64,000 nt of DNA from Fasciolopsis buskii (lineage: Eukaryota; Platyhelminthes; Trematoda; Plagiorchiida; Fasciolidae), in assembly GCA_008360955.1 (NCBI GenBank), contig LUCM01004817.1:224953-288952 (forward strand), in the 5' to 3' direction. Numbering within the stretch: position 1 is the stretch's first letter; each line of letters begins with the position of its first letter. The translations under genes were made by a program, and so were the position numbers. Below are positions 23,976 to 36,635 of the stretch, piece after piece. Below the pieces are notes generated by a model. The model ran no database searches. It saw only the letters and a list, made by a program, of their open reading frames with translations, and was not told where the DNA came from.

Positions 23976-26900
23976 CTGTCAAATCCATCCGGCTTATTAC
24001 TAGCTACGTCGCTTCTTAGTGTTCTCACTAGAGCTCATTGATGTTAGCAGCAATGAATGCATGACAAGGTTCACTTAAGAATCGCATGCCGATTGATCGG
24101 AGAACTGGGCTCAAGAACCGGACCAAATTTCGAAGTACAATACGACCCTGATGATCCTGATTTCCAGACTCCCCATCTTCATAAGCACGCTCTCCCATCC
24201 GGTAAACCACCCGGCAGTTGCAACCAGCCATCCGGCCGCACAAAGCCGTCAGTTCACAGAGTTTCCTCCTGCTACTCAGTCATCATTCCAAGCTACATCA
24301 AGTCCTCCGTCAGTCGATCAAATTCACTCAATGAAACCACTCATTAAATCATATCTATGCTTGCGGTAATTAACTCATGTCATCTCATACCCAAACATTA
24401 GCCAATTAGCCTATCTATTCGAGAAAGTTTCTTCATAGATTAAACAATCGCTTGTGCTAATCAGATCAGAACAATTCCTCGTTAGTAAAAACCACTGATG
24501 CTAGTTGCAACATACATGCCAAACAGGCAATGCAGTCACCGATCAAAAATTATTTAAGCGCGAAAACAGTCGTTCAGTGTTGTTCACGCAGAAAAGATCT
24601 TCGCGAGTCCCTGTTAGTAAACCGCGATCGTCGCGGAAGTCGTCATGTCAGTCAAGCATTGGTTATTTCACTGGTCCATTTACTGCGTGATTTTCCGTTT
24701 CGGTAACAGTCGCCTGGTTCTTCGTCCTTTAATGCTTACGTTCTATCTAGCAAGCTTTGTGTAACTGATATTGTCTGTCGCGCGCAGATGTGTGTGTGTA
24801 TGCGTGTCCATATCTTTTATCATTCCGGTGCCACGCTGATGCCAGTTGTATTTGGTCAAATGACGAAACAGTTGTTCCCTCGTTGCCACCAGTGCCCACG
24901 TCATTGGTTTAGAATATCTGTTGTATAAGCAGTGACAAATAATATATATTATGCGTGCCTGCGTACTCGGTCGTGTGGTTTAACAACGGCGGTGGCAGTT
25001 CTCCGGGGCATGTTTGAGCGTTGATCGTCGTCTCAGGTCACCGTTACCGTCACTCATCTACCACCAACCCCTCCTCCCAAGCCGAAGAACAGCAATTGAA
25101 CCGAAGAGCACAACACCAAGAACAATGCAAACAGACATCAACATTGGCGTCAGGTGATAATCGGAAGACAGCAAACTCGTCTCCATCAAAGAACTCAGGA
25201 AAATATTGTGGAATACCGTCCAAGAAAAAAGTCCTATGTTGAAACAAGATGGCAAATTTTCCTCGATTTTTATCAGTTACTGATAAATAATCAATGTAAT
25301 CTAAATCACAATAAATCCCTTATCTACAGATTAAAGGTACCTTCCATAGACAACGAATGGGATACAGGAGTGCAGTGTGTCGTAAGCCTCTTTCCCCTAA
25401 CATACTAGAAATTGTATATAACACCATAATCATTCTTTATAATCTGAATACTAATTAAATGAAGATAAGTGAACATTAAATTGGTACGAATCGTTTTACT
25501 TAGATCAATTATTATTCTACATGGGATTGTAATGCTAGCTATAAAAAGGAGTTTCTACTCAAGCACGGGGATAGCAGGACAGTAGAGTTGCCGATAACAA
25601 CATTTACCTGACGTACGGGCAATGAAACCACACATGACCTGTAGTGTGCTGTGTCGCGCGAAACCTACGTCCGATTGATGTTGTTGTATAGATCACACGT
25701 GCTGACGAAAAAACCCATAATTCTTTCTGAATGTAAGCTTGCAATAAACGCGTATGAAAAACCTGTGATTATCACCGGTGCAACATTTTACATTTGCGCC
25801 ACCGATCCCGGCTCGCTCTAACGATTCAGATGAGCTCAGGTGCTAAATCATACCCAGTGTTTAACATAGAAATAGGCGAATTCACAATTTTTATCGAGAT
25901 CAGCCCCGCTAGATCTGCTTGAACTCTGTGCATTTATGCTTAATTTAGTACAGCTCCTATGGAACTCCATGTACCCTACGCAAGTTTCCACGTACCAACG
26001 ATCAGTAACTCCATCTAATCGTACCCTAAAGTGGTCGTTGAGTCAACAGGCCTGGCACTGACTTTGAAGAGTGGGGCAGCGCTCAAAGTGAATCAATCAA
26101 TTCCTTATCATCGATTAGTGTGCTCAAAGATGTTTTCCAATAGTAGAAACTAGAGATCAACTCAGTTTACAAGGTGCAATGGAGCACTGTGTCTAAGTAG
26201 TACGATATTAGATAATTACGCTTTTTCTTGAGCGAAACAGTGAAATTAGGGGAAGAGAGGCTGGGCAATAGTAAAAAGCCTTCGGGGAACAGCACGGAGC
26301 ATGAATCGTAACCATCGTTGAATGGCCTAATGAGAATGAAAAAAGATGCATCTATTCCGGCACTCGCAACTCAGTGTACGGAATTCGGTATTCATCACGT
26401 AACGAACGATATGAATTAACCAATGATCCTACTCGAGAGCTGGCCCCGAATTGACAACCGCGAATGATGTCTAAATAAGCAAACACACAACAAAAGGAAA
26501 CAAGTTTGAAATTGTCATTTACAAACTCACGGACTTTATATACAAGGTTGGAAATACTTCCGATGGCGGAATTGCATTTCGTCCAGTCGCCTTCGCGGAA
26601 TGTTTGACTTTCACGATCGCTTGTCGTTACAACTCCATTGGCCTCCTTGTCTACGCAGCCGGCTTGAAGCCTGTTACTGGACCTGTACACGGACTTGCAC
26701 GTAAAACTCACCACACTACCCTCGGTGAGAGAATTGGCTTTGCATCAACAAAGGGGTACAGTGAAATGACTCCCGTTGAAGTTACACGCGCTGAACTGCG
26801 TAAACCAAATGTAAAAACGAGAAACTCTTTTATCCACAATAGTGTTAAATTGGATAGAAACGGTATATTGGAAACGCCAGAAATGAATCGTTGTTCAAGT

Positions 26901-27490
26901 CGGTGCCCTGAACCGGAGTGCCTAAGCGTAATTGTGACAACAATTCACCCACCGATAATCTTCGACTGCCAGAATAATTGTTGTGAATTTTGTCAATACC
27001 AGAAATTTTAATTTGAGTATCATTTCGAAAACATTTTTTAATCAGGAACACTTTATGTTGCCTCGAATCCTCCGCGTGCCTGTTCATGACTACTTGCATT
27101 AAATTGGAAACAATAGAGAACTGTATGTAATTTTGGCCCATTCTAAATTGAGGAGTCCCTGTCAAGACGCGAGCCTTACCAATCCGGAAGTAGAAGTTAG
27201 TAGCATCGCTTGAATTCACAAAGTGGAAAAAATGGTCCAAACAGGTGATTCACAGTCTTAACAAAAAACATGCAACAATTGAAGTAATACTGTTGTGTTT
27301 CGTTTGAAAACAAAATAATCAACATATTAGCACCTGATGGGCTCAAACGGCAAGGACCTGAAGGCAACGGAGTAAAATCTGTGCGTTAGAAAATTTGTGA
27401 ATTTTCGTAGGCAATTTTAGGGAATTGATATGGAAATGCAAGTGCTTGGAATTTTCATTTGATTTTGTTTCGCTTCCCTATAATTTACAG
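23976..27490. other. No supported gene within L1
   Basis: Frames at 26352-26714 and 26845-27240 (minus) and 26604-27011 (plus) are open here but broken by indels in L2. None has a recognisable family. A GT-rich tract at 24788-24805 corresponds to a longer GT run in L2. Confidence 0.35.
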
Positions 27491-27622
27491 TGGTTAGCAC
27501 AGCAATACGACGAAAAACAATTGGCGAATTATACAGAATTCTTCCTAATATTATCGAGAGTGTGTAAACCCACCTCGGGGTGCTTTCAACTTATCGATGT
27601 TGAATCAACAGATGTACATTAA
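27491..27622 (+). CDS. Candidate terminal exon inside L1
   Basis: A very good acceptor, TTTCGCTTCCCTATAATTTACAG| (part of a longer pyrimidine tract), ends at 27490. It is followed by 43 open codons and a TAA. The peptide starts WLAQQYDEKQLANYTEFFL, contains RVCKPTSGCFQLIDV and ends STDVH. The acceptor is preserved in L2 (at about 39070), but the frame is broken there by several indels and a small divergent patch. The exact protein sequence is therefore uncertain. No family is recognised and no upstream exon was identified. Confidence 0.3.
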   Translation, partial: WLAQQYDEKQLANYTEFFLILSRVCKPTSGCFQLIDVESTDVH

Positions 27623-28159
27623 GTGATTTCTGTGTAAACTGCAATTTTCTTAATGAACAATGTTGGAATGCCACTTTCCTTCTTCCTCTACCCAGCCACA
27701 ACTACAGATCGTTGGTCGTAATTCCGTTTTCTTCTTACCTCACTTACAATGTTCTGAAATACTCAGGTGTGCTGCCAACGGTTTTTGTTTATTGCACAAA
27801 TCTCGCTTTGCTGACTGGTCCATTCCTGGACTGTTCATTGTCCTAACTAAACGAGTTTACTGTTGAATGTGCACGGGTTTTAATCATTGTTTATTGCGGT
27901 ACGTCGCACCCTACAACCCGAATCGCAGTCCCAAAAGGACTAACTCTTTCCAAGACTATCTCCGATGTTATTTGGTATTAGATTCATATATTGAACTTGT
28001 ATTGTCGTTTTATTAGTTTTCTACGTAACAGTCCAGTTTTTTGTGCACTTCCAAGTTTGCAAAGTTTTTCCCCTCCACTCGCCTCAGCGATCTTGTTCCC
28101 GATTTGCCCCCCTTTATTCAAGAAGTTACAGAACACATATTCTTCTGGAAGGGGACCGC

Positions 28160-28330
28160 CGGGGACGGCTGCGGGAGCCGGCGTGGAGTTGGGGGCTGGC
28201 GGGGGGGTGCGGAGATGTTTGCTGTTGGTGGTCGGGGCTGTTTGGGGGTGCTGGGGGGTGGTGGAGTCGGGTGGGGCGTTGGTGTTGTGTGAGGTGTTCG
28301 GGGTGGGGTTCTGGAGGGGCTGTGGGGGGG
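28160..28330 (+). repeat. G/T-rich insertion present only in L1
   Basis: About 170 nt almost devoid of A and poor in C, with many runs of three to eight G. It is inserted between GGGGACCGC and CTAATAGAGGCCT, which are directly joined in L2 at about 39734. It could form G-quadruplexes on the plus strand. It could also be low-quality read sequence or a haplotype difference. The proline-rich minus-strand frame across it is a by-product of composition. Confidence 0.7.
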
Positions 28331-28364
28331 GGCTAATAGAGGCCTAATCCCGGTGGAAAGTTGA

Positions 28365-28446
28365 CAGGGTGGCGGATTCGAACTCACATACCTTCATAGG
28401 TCTAAGAGAGCCACGGCCCGCTAGTTGTTTGGCCACTCAGCCGGAG
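28365..28446 (-). repeat. tRNA-derived SINE head (L1 copy)
   Basis: On the minus strand GGCTGAGTGGCCAA at 28442-28429 fits the A-box of Leu/Ser-type tRNAs, and GTTCGAATCC at 28383-28374 fits a B-box. The spacing between them leaves room for the long variable arm of those tRNAs. The L2 copy is at 39776-39840. Arms are imperfect, so it is SINE or pseudogene, not a tRNA. Confidence 0.6.
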
Positions 28447-28452
28447 TGACAT

Positions 28453-31269
28453 ACTTGCGTAGACATCCCGTGCTTACATTTCACTGCATGCGTGATCCGC
28501 ATATACAAAAATGGATAACGATATTGTTGCACACTAACACACCTAAATATTTTGCGTGTCGTCACAACAGATCCTGCTCAGTCTGCCTCTAGTCGTCTGT
28601 TCCTTAATTATGAGAGCGAAATATTGCCCTTTAGATCATTGAGGGGCAGGGGTTAAACTCTATAAAACTGTCGAAGAATTGCAGCAGTAGCATGGTAATG
28701 GTATATATAAAACCATTTTATGTTATAGTCGTATTGTAGTATAGATGACAAATCTTAGACACGATCAATAAGCTCACTGAATCTACGGGAAAAACTAAAC
28801 AGACGAGCAATGAAGATTGGAAAGTAAAAAAGTAAACAATTACAGAGTTAACATACGTTCTTTATCCCCCATGCCACGTAAGTCGGCTGCCTATCTGAGA
28901 CTTCATGTTTCTTTTTTATTCTTTCCTAATCTTTTACATTTATCTTAATAAAAACAGCGAAAGAACCGTTGTTTTCAGGAATGCCGAACAGAGCAAACTT
29001 CCAAGTGGAAAGCCGAACGCAGGTGCAGCACCGACCCGTTTGGAAATGCTGTGCATGCTTCTTATTGATCCCATTGTCCAAACGAAGTTAGAAGGTTGGT
29101 TTGGGGTGACCTATCACCCGAGCATTTTGACGCCAGTGGCTAACTTCACAAGGCAGCGGACAGTTCTGAGTTTTCACGTAATTCTACTGGGACTGGTAAC
29201 TGATTGCTCAGCCCATAACAGTCTCTTTGAACGAAACTAAATTATCCTGGATCCCTCGGTGGCAACTCTTGCCACCGCAGCTGGCGAAAGATAACAGCCC
29301 ATATGTTTTCTTACCCGCCGTGGTTTGTTCGGAATCAGATTTAGCCAACTTCCTATGCTGATTAGCAAATGCCAAGTAACAGAGGACGGCGTCGGTTTAT
29401 TCCGGCCTTCGTTCCTCGTACTTTTTGCGAAACAGTCGCCTCGGAGAAATCGGAGTTTGCGGACTTTCCATAAAGACTGTTTGAGACCGCCGTTCATTTC
29501 CGAGCACCTCAAAGGAGACATACTAGGTGAATGGCCGGTCGCTCAGTCTGGGATCTACACCGCCCCCCGAATCCGCTGACGACATTCTTGAGAGAAGACG
29601 GATAGTGGTAATAATGGTAAAGGCTAATAAGCAATCCAATAATTTGCCTTGCGGTTTTGTTCGTTCATAATCCGCTTAGTCTCCTCGGCTAACGATAAAT
29701 GAGTTCCACCATAGAACGATGATCTATAAGGGTAGCAGTAGGTGATCCCGCAAAACCTTCTACGTCGTGCAAAATTTGACATAAGTACACCTTGAGAATC
29801 ATTCCGAAGGAATCCTAGTGCGAAAAGCGTGCGCGTTTTCGCATCGTTTACACCCGATTTGGTGCAGAGGACAAATCTGAGGAATTGCACAGATGCCGAT
29901 TCCTAACAAGCTAAAGGAACCCTTTGTACCGTGTTTCTTTTCGCATTCCTTATCATGAAATGAGTAACCTTACACAGCTAAACCTAATGCCCGGCAAATC
30001 GATACAATAACAATTTTTTCCTCTTCTATCCAATGCACTAAGTGGAGGAAAGAAATCTAGGCTTAAATAATACGTGTACAGGTGCGCAAAGAATTCGAAC
30101 GCGAAATATTCACCTGTGCCAATGGGATTGACGCTGAATTACAAACGCAAACATGGGAGAGGTTGTCTCATATGGTCACGTGCGAGCACGCGAAGTGAGT
30201 TGGAAGGCTATACGACGGGTAGATAACCTTTCATTTGGATGGCATATGAACTGCGGGATGTAACAGCTTGGCCACAGTTCCGAGGTCCCTCTCGTCGATG
30301 TCGCAAGAAGCCGCGCCGCCTTTCCGTCACAATATATATTGGTAACAACATTTTGGTGGTTACGATGCGAAGATGGGGGCTTGTAGATCGATCGCACCGA
30401 TGATCATCTCCACTCGACACTCCGTCGCACTCATGTTCCCTATCGGAGCTAACGGAGACCTTAGCTACGTATCATTAGTGAGCGCTGGAATGCATTTCAC
30501 GATTCATTGCGGAAGCCTGTGGCAATTTGGGAAAGCATCCAGACAATTTCGTTTCTCCAAATACAAGAAAGGTAGAGTATGCCTCAAACAACTGAAAAAC
30601 CCGCCAATAAGCTCCTCGCATCCTGAAGAATGATGTTCTGCTTTTGTTGCCCGAAACGTAGCACAAAAAACAACTAAACAAAGCAACAGTAAGAGAACAA
30701 CTCAACGCTAATAATGCTACTGTGCACTGAGGACAAGGTCTAAGGGAGGGTAAAAGAGTCGTGGTATCATCAATCACTCACCGTCTTGTTGCGTAATTAA
30801 ATCACTCAGCTGCATCGGTTCCAGTACTGAAGTCGGGTCCCGGTAGCAAGTACATCTGAAGAGGAAAGTTTGGAAGGAAAAACATTGCGATGTGGATACA
30901 TGTTGTTAGTCAAGTTGTGGTTTACGTGCGCCCTGCCATTATACAACGCCAATTGGAAACGTGGCAATTTACCAGTAAAAAGGGTCATAACATTCGGTGA
31001 ATGCCACAAAGAGATTGTTAAAGTAAGTGTTTTCACGTGCTTTTTCAGTTGCTTGGATGATTTAACCATTCTATTGCTTGCTTGTGAGTCGGAAGCAGTT
31101 TCAACGCGGCTGCGCACAATGCGTCACATTTCAAAATAGATCGTGCCGTCGGCCTGCGTCATTAAACGACACTGCAAGTCGGTTACTAGCTCTGATGTGA
31201 CAGCAGAGAAAAGTTAGTAATTATGTAATCTACTTTGCTTCTTTATATGTAGTGTGCCAATTTGAATTC
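28453..31269. other. No supported gene within L1
   Basis: Short frames only, not preserved in L2. A plus-strand acceptor-like TTGTTTTCAG|GAATGCC at about 28979 is kept in L2, but no frame agrees between copies. Confidence 0.35.
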
Positions 31270-31304
31270 GAATGAAGCGGCGAATGAAGCGGCGAAATGA
31301 AGCC
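31270..31304 (+). repeat. 12-bp minisatellite, about three units
   Basis: GAATGAAGCGGC in tandem twice plus a third altered unit. The same array is in L2 at about 42523-42556, so it is real and not read noise. Confidence 0.8.
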
Positions 31305-34300
31305 ACGTTTGGATTTGTTGGCACAGAACGAATCAACGGCAGATGAAATCGCGCCATTTCAACAGTCAACGTCAGTAATTTAACTTCTTACTTAAAGCTG
31401 GTGAACAGAAAATACTGATGTCCAATTCGCCTAATAGAACTAATGCGTAGGAAGAAATATGAACGACATCATTCCATATTTATAATTTAAGACAACCTAG
31501 ATGAAGAGACTAGCTTACATTAGCTGAGATTGTGTGAAAGATTGCCCAAACCACAACGTCTCATTTCGCGACACTTCTCTCCACTATACACATTCGGTAA
31601 TGGGAAAACCGAGCGTTTCATAAAGAACAGTTTGCCTTATTTGCGTGGCATTAATGCAGACAAAAGTACAAAATGTTTTTTCTTAGTTATAAGAAACATG
31701 GCAGCAAGCGAGTATTTAATGAACGGTCTGGTATTTTTCGTTTAATCATTGCTCTGTATGGAGAGTGGAAGAGTTCGCTGTATGCAGTCCGACCGCTAGC
31801 AACAAATGGATGCCACGGTCGAGATTTCGACGATGGATGTTAATCGACTCAATTGAAAAATTCTGTTTGGGTTGCCAGCCGACGAAAAGTCATTAGACTA
31901 GATGATACGTGCTTCACTATTTGGAACGAATAAACATGATCGATAAAAGAAAGAACCCAAAAATCATTCAGTAAATGGTTTTTACAGCTATCGTCCGGTG
32001 AGCATGTGCGGTTCAATAAATGTATGGAAAGGATTAGGAATCGCCGCTCAAGATCGACTACTTTTCGCATTCGGAAAATTTTAAACTTTTCTATTAGTAA
32101 GAACAATCTATTTGTGATATTACATCTGTCATCGAAATATCGCCGTAACCAAGCCCGTTAAATAATGCTACGCTGAGAGTCGGGCATTTCGAACTCAGCT
32201 GCTCAGATGCTGTCAATCCATCAGCTCGGCAGACTGGAGTCGGTGCCATACGGCTTCGGTGAAATAAATACTGTCAATATTTATGAATTGGGTAACTGGA
32301 GAACGCAAAAATTTATTACAACAACCGTGCACCATTAATAATGTCATAGCGGCTGTGCTTCTGCACGTACAGGTGAGAATGGCAACCCAACAGTTCTTCC
32401 TTAATCACTTAAATTCCCGCACCAACGTCACTGGCGCATAGAAGTTTGGTGGTAATTTAAAGACAGGAAAAAACAAATCGGAAATATAATACAATTTTTA
32501 TAATATGCCCGCATTGTGTCATTTGTTTCCGAAAACAGTTTGCACGATTGGGAGCGGATTGCCTACGAGTTTTTCACTTTTTTGAAACGTGTTTACCTTA
32601 ATTGCTGTCAGCATACTGTGTCTACCGACCATTCTTATGTAAATATGCAGGCCCATTCAACATACCATGGCATTTTTTCTGCATCTGGATTGTTAGGCCT
32701 ACAGTTTCTCAAAATGTAACAATATAAAGAGAACAAAGTCAATAGTTGGGCCTGCGTAAGATGGCGACCTCACGCCAGTAAAAGTTCTTTCCTAGATAGT
32801 TCAATAATGTTATCAGTGTCTTTTGACCCGAATCAACCCGAAACTGAAGAAGCGGCAGTTTCTCATCCGATATATCCTCTCTAACCGCAATGCAGACTGG
32901 CATGTGTTGGGGGAAAAAAAAGGGAAAATAGATGAACGAATAACAAATAAACTAACGCTATCACCGTCAAAAGACATGATCTGTATCGACTGTCTGTAAC
33001 GTGAAGTGAATGTGCCAGATATGACTCGTATGCAACAATGGATCTTCGCCCATTGCGTCAATTATAATTAACGCTCTTTGTGTTGTTCGGTCCGAGCTTA
33101 TCGAACTTCCAATCTCGACTGGATGGCCTGTGGAATCACGTCATTGCCGCTTTGAATCCGTGAACGTATCTACTCCAGACATTTGCCTGGTTCCAAAGTG
33201 ATTCACAATGGTCGCACATGAGGAGGGCTTCCAAAAGAACACTATCTGGAGGTCATAGTTGCTATCTCTGACACTCCCAGCTGTGGCCCAACTAGCAAGC
33301 TTTTTAACATTTTCGAAATGTTCTTGCTTTTCATCTGTCATTCAAGTTTGCTCACTGATCGAAATCATAGGAATGCGCTTAAGCCCATCGATTGATACTC
33401 AAGGCGATAACATATCTGGCCGTTTCAGGTCGAATGGGGAAAAAATGTCATGCATTCCGATAACTGTTTGTGCATGAAAACAGACTGGAGCTGATGTTAT
33501 CTACGGACGCCGTCGCTCTGGCGTGTTTCCGTCCACTGATTGCAATTGCTCAGAGCCCGTTGACCGTGCTTGGAGCAATTATTCTCATCTTGCTATTTTA
33601 TTCATGACTTCGGAACATTTTCATTAACTGAAACTCCAATTCAACGGTGAAATTTTCTTACCATTCTAGAATGCAAGTGGATTAACAAAGAGGTTGCTAC
33701 TGAGGGCCAACTTTAAAGGCACAAATCACCCCCTTTTGGTACATCTCGTGGTTTATTATCGGTGACTCTAACCTGCGTCCAGACAGGTTCTGCTGTGTGA
33801 TTAGTTTAGCACATACTGAGTTCCACAAAAGTAATATCACATATCAAATCGCGGAATGTGCTATCTTCGAAATGCATAAAAAGTTTATGTTGAGCATCTT
33901 CTTGCAGTAGATGACTGGACTTAAAAAAAGGCCCGGTCATCAACCTTACATTCCTTCGGAAGAACGAGGTATCAATAAATGGATAAATAATAATAAGCAT
34001 CTACTACTACAATAGTATTGACGGAGTGTCAGTAGTAGTTGTTTTTATATTATTGTGCCGGCAGTCGATAAATTTAAATGTAGGTCATATTAATACTTGT
34101 TAATTGCGGCTCGTGTCAGTGGTGAAAATTCGCTATTCCCTCCGTAATTTATGCTCTGCTGTCCTACATGATATCGACTACTACGGCTGGAACAGTGTTT
34201 TTGATTTTGGTCTGTCGTCATTGCGTTTTGCATTCCGGGTTACCCTTGCTTTTTACGTTGTGCCGTTGTGCCTCTCTAATCGCTGAGGATTTATCTTTTA

Positions 34301-34624
34301 TTCTGATGTCGAACGCCTGTCACCATATGATGTTGCTATTATCCTTATCCTTCACTTGATGTAGCACGCTGGTACTGTCCGCCTAGCTTCACAGCGATCG
34401 ACCCCTCCTTCATATGTATACTCTCGCGGGTAGCCTCGAGTATCGGTACGAAGAAGACTTTGGATACGTGACGCTCACACAGTCTTGATAAACTTGGCAC
34501 ATTTCAGTAGGTATGTTGAGATTGATATTGTTGTTTCAGATGAAATAATAATTCACGCCATGTGATATGATCGCTCTAGGTGGATCGAATAAAGAATAGC
34601 ATGGTATTCAGCAGTACCCAGTCT
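31305..34624. other. No supported gene within L1
   Basis: AT-rich sequence. An imperfect inverted repeat of TAGTAG/CTACTA words at 34002-34042 is seen in both L copies. No coding signal. Confidence 0.35.
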
Positions 34625-34960
34625 GTTTGATCTTTTAGGAATCATTCTAGCATTTGCAATACCCACCGCGCGCGAACGGGGCCGCGATCATTTTGTGTGA
34701 AGTTGAAGCAAAATCCGTTCACAGCCTGTCGGTAAGCCGAATGGCAATTGCGTTCGACTCAAGACATCGTTCTGTGGCTCGCGGGTTTCGGCCGTCCCAC
34801 GTTCGTCGTGAAGCGATTCTCATTACTCTCCGCTGCTCGTTCCAGTTCTTAACAAGGATCACACACCGTGTTACTCGCTGTCCATGGTTCCATTCATTGC
34901 TCAGTGGTGTGATCTATATCACGATGGTAAGTTGTACATAAACATGTGAATTATTGTCAT
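34625..34960. repeat. Head-to-head inverted SINE pair (L1 copy)
   Basis: A minus-strand SINE arm lies at about 34625-34690 (TTAGGAATCATTC, CACCGCGCGCGAAC). It is followed by the leader GTGAAGTTGAAGCAAAATCC and a plus-strand SINE from about 34729 (GGTAAGCCGAATGGCAATTG, CGCGGGTTTCGGCCGTCCC). The L2 copy at 45655-45985 is clearer. Confidence 0.65.
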
Positions 34961-35304
34961 TCTAATAACATTTTCAATCTCTCTTCTACTACTCAAAATG
35001 AGATTACCTTATAGACACTTTGGTATATTCGTCATTCGGCCACCCTTATTTCAGACAGTTGTTTTATCAGGATCTAGTTTTATTGATCTCTCACGTGGTT
35101 ATCGATAGACCGTCGGCGTAGTATACTTTGACTTTTTAGCTAGCACGGCCCTGTAACTTTTTTTCTAGGTCTGATCATCACGTCAAGACAAAAGTTTGTT
35201 ATCTGCTGGACCACGTGATGGATACTTTCCTATCATTCGTCCGGGTCCGCGTTGTCACTTTGGACGCGGTGGATATCTGCACTGTTGATTGACTCCTAAC
35301 AAGG

Positions 35305-35329
35305 NNNNNNNNNNNNNNNNNNNNNNNNN
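35305..35329. other. Assembly gap, 25 N, between L1 and L2
   Basis: Exactly 25 N separate CCTAACAAGG (inside a SINE) from GAGCAAAATTTCC. The left flank continues without a break at 46315 and the right flank joins unique sequence at 23590, so the gap size is a placeholder. Confidence 0.98.
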
Positions 35330-35346
35330 GAGCAAAATTTCCCCGG

Positions 35347-35385
35347 ACGCACACGACCACTTTCGCGGTTATTGTCACCCGGTAC
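35347..35385 (-). ncRNA. Core-mutated hammerhead-like repeat
   Basis: The minus strand reads GTGACAA, TAACCGC, GAAA, GTG, GTC, GTGTGC. Compared with a working core (CTGANGA), C3 is G and G8 is A, and the stem II segment is 7 nt instead of 14, so activity is not expected. Its cleavage triplet lies 302 nt downstream (minus sense) of that of the intact ribozyme at 35651-35693. Confidence 0.6.
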
Positions 35386-35650
35386 TCTCTTGTTCAAACA
35401 TTCTTATACTCGTACACTCCGAATTGGTATGTCTCACGAGAATCGAATTTGTGGCGTCAGGATTGTGCATGGGAGATCTTGGTGGAAGAGCGGACAGAAG
35501 AAGCACAACTGTGATTAGTTGATAACTGTTTGTCAGTTGGGCTGAGTCAACGTTCGGAACGATGGCAGTCGGCTTCGGAATATACGCACGTTAAGATATA
35601 TATGGAAACAGTAGGTAGCATCTGGATGAGTGAATAAAATTTACTCTGGA

Positions 35651-35693
35651 GCACACGACCGGTTTCGCGGTCACTGTCGCTCGTCAGGTATGC
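35651..35693 (-). ncRNA. Type I hammerhead ribozyme, complete core
   Basis: On the minus strand the 43 nt parse exactly as stem I 5' strand GCATAC, core CTGACGA, stem II segment GCGACAGTGACCGC (GCG pairs with CGC), GAAA, helix III/cleavage segment CCGGTC, and stem I 3' strand GTGTGC. Stem I forms six pairs including one U-G, and a seventh A-U pair is available just outside (AGCATAC/GTGTGCT). All invariant residues (C3 U4 G5 A6, G8 A9, G12 A13 A14, C17) are present. Cleavage is predicted after GTC, between 35657 and 35656. Helix III is only about two pairs (AC/GT), as in the minimal ribozymes of Penelope-like elements and retrozymes, which tend to work as dimers. The TA-rich 3' flank is shared with the copy at 3387. 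Confidence 0.8.
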
Positions 35694-36635
35694 TTACCCG
35701 GTATTCTTCTGTCAAACCATCCCTATACTAGTACGCTCCTTTCTTAGGTTCTCACTAGAATCTCATTTGAATGGTTAGGAGCATGAATGGATGACAAGTT
35801 CACTTAAGAATCGCATGCCGATTTGTCGGAGGACTGGGCTCAAGAACCGGACCAAATTCGAAAACAATAACGACCCTGATATCTTTGATTTCAGACTCCC
35901 CATTCATGAAGCAGTCTCCCATCCGGTAAACCACCCGGCCAGTTGGCCATCCAGCCATCCGGCCACCAAAGTCCGTCAGTCACAGAGTTCCTCTGCTACT
36001 CAGTCATTCATTCAAGCACCATCAATCCCTCCGTCAGTCGATCACAATCACTCAATGAACCACTCATTTATCATATCTTATGCTTCGGTAATTAACTGTC
36101 ATGTCATCTCATCACCCAAACTATTAGCCAATTAGCTATCTATTCGAACAGTTCTTCATAGATTAAACAATCGGCTTTGTGCTAAATCAGATCAAACAAT
36201 TCCTCGTTAGTAAAAACCACTGATGCTAGTTGCACATACAGCCAAACAGGCAATCAGTCAGCCGATCAAACAATTAGTTAACCGAACAGTCGTTCAGTTG
36301 CACGCAGAAAAATCTTCGCAGTCTTAGTAACCCGATCGGTCCGGAAGTCGGTCATTCAGTCAAGCATTGGTTATTTCACTGTCCATTTACTGCGTGATTT
36401 TCCGTTTCGGTAACATCCCGTGTCTTCGTCCTTTAATGGCTTACGTTCTATTCTAGCCAATCTTTGTGTAACTGATATTGTCTGTCTGCGCGCGTGTGTG
36501 TGTGTATGCGTGTCCATATCTGTTTATCAGTCCGGTTGCACCTGTAGTGCCAGTTATTTGGGTCAAATGACGAAACAGTTGTCCCTGTTGCACAGTGCCC
36601 ACGTCATTGGTTTAGATATCTGTGTAAGCATACAA

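Larger units (their letters stand above)
23588..35304 (+). repeat. Duplicated block L1 (second copy L2 at 35330-46315)
   Basis: The sequence from GAGCAAAATTTCCCCGGACG at 23591 to GACTCCTAACAAGG at 35304 is repeated in order at 35330-46315. Differences are almost entirely one- or two-base indels throughout, plus a G-rich insertion at 28160-28330 here. Indel-dominated divergence is the error signature of uncorrected long reads, not of evolution. L1 ends inside a SINE that is complete only in L2. Probably one half of a doubly filled gap. Open frames inside should be trusted only where both copies agree. Confidence 0.85.

Noticed and set aside
26352..27240. Frames of 120-135 codons on both strands in L1
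   Set aside because: They overlap each other, are broken in L2 and match no family known to me.
28118..28387. Proline-rich minus-strand frame
   Set aside because: It is the translation of the G-rich insertion, which L2 lacks.
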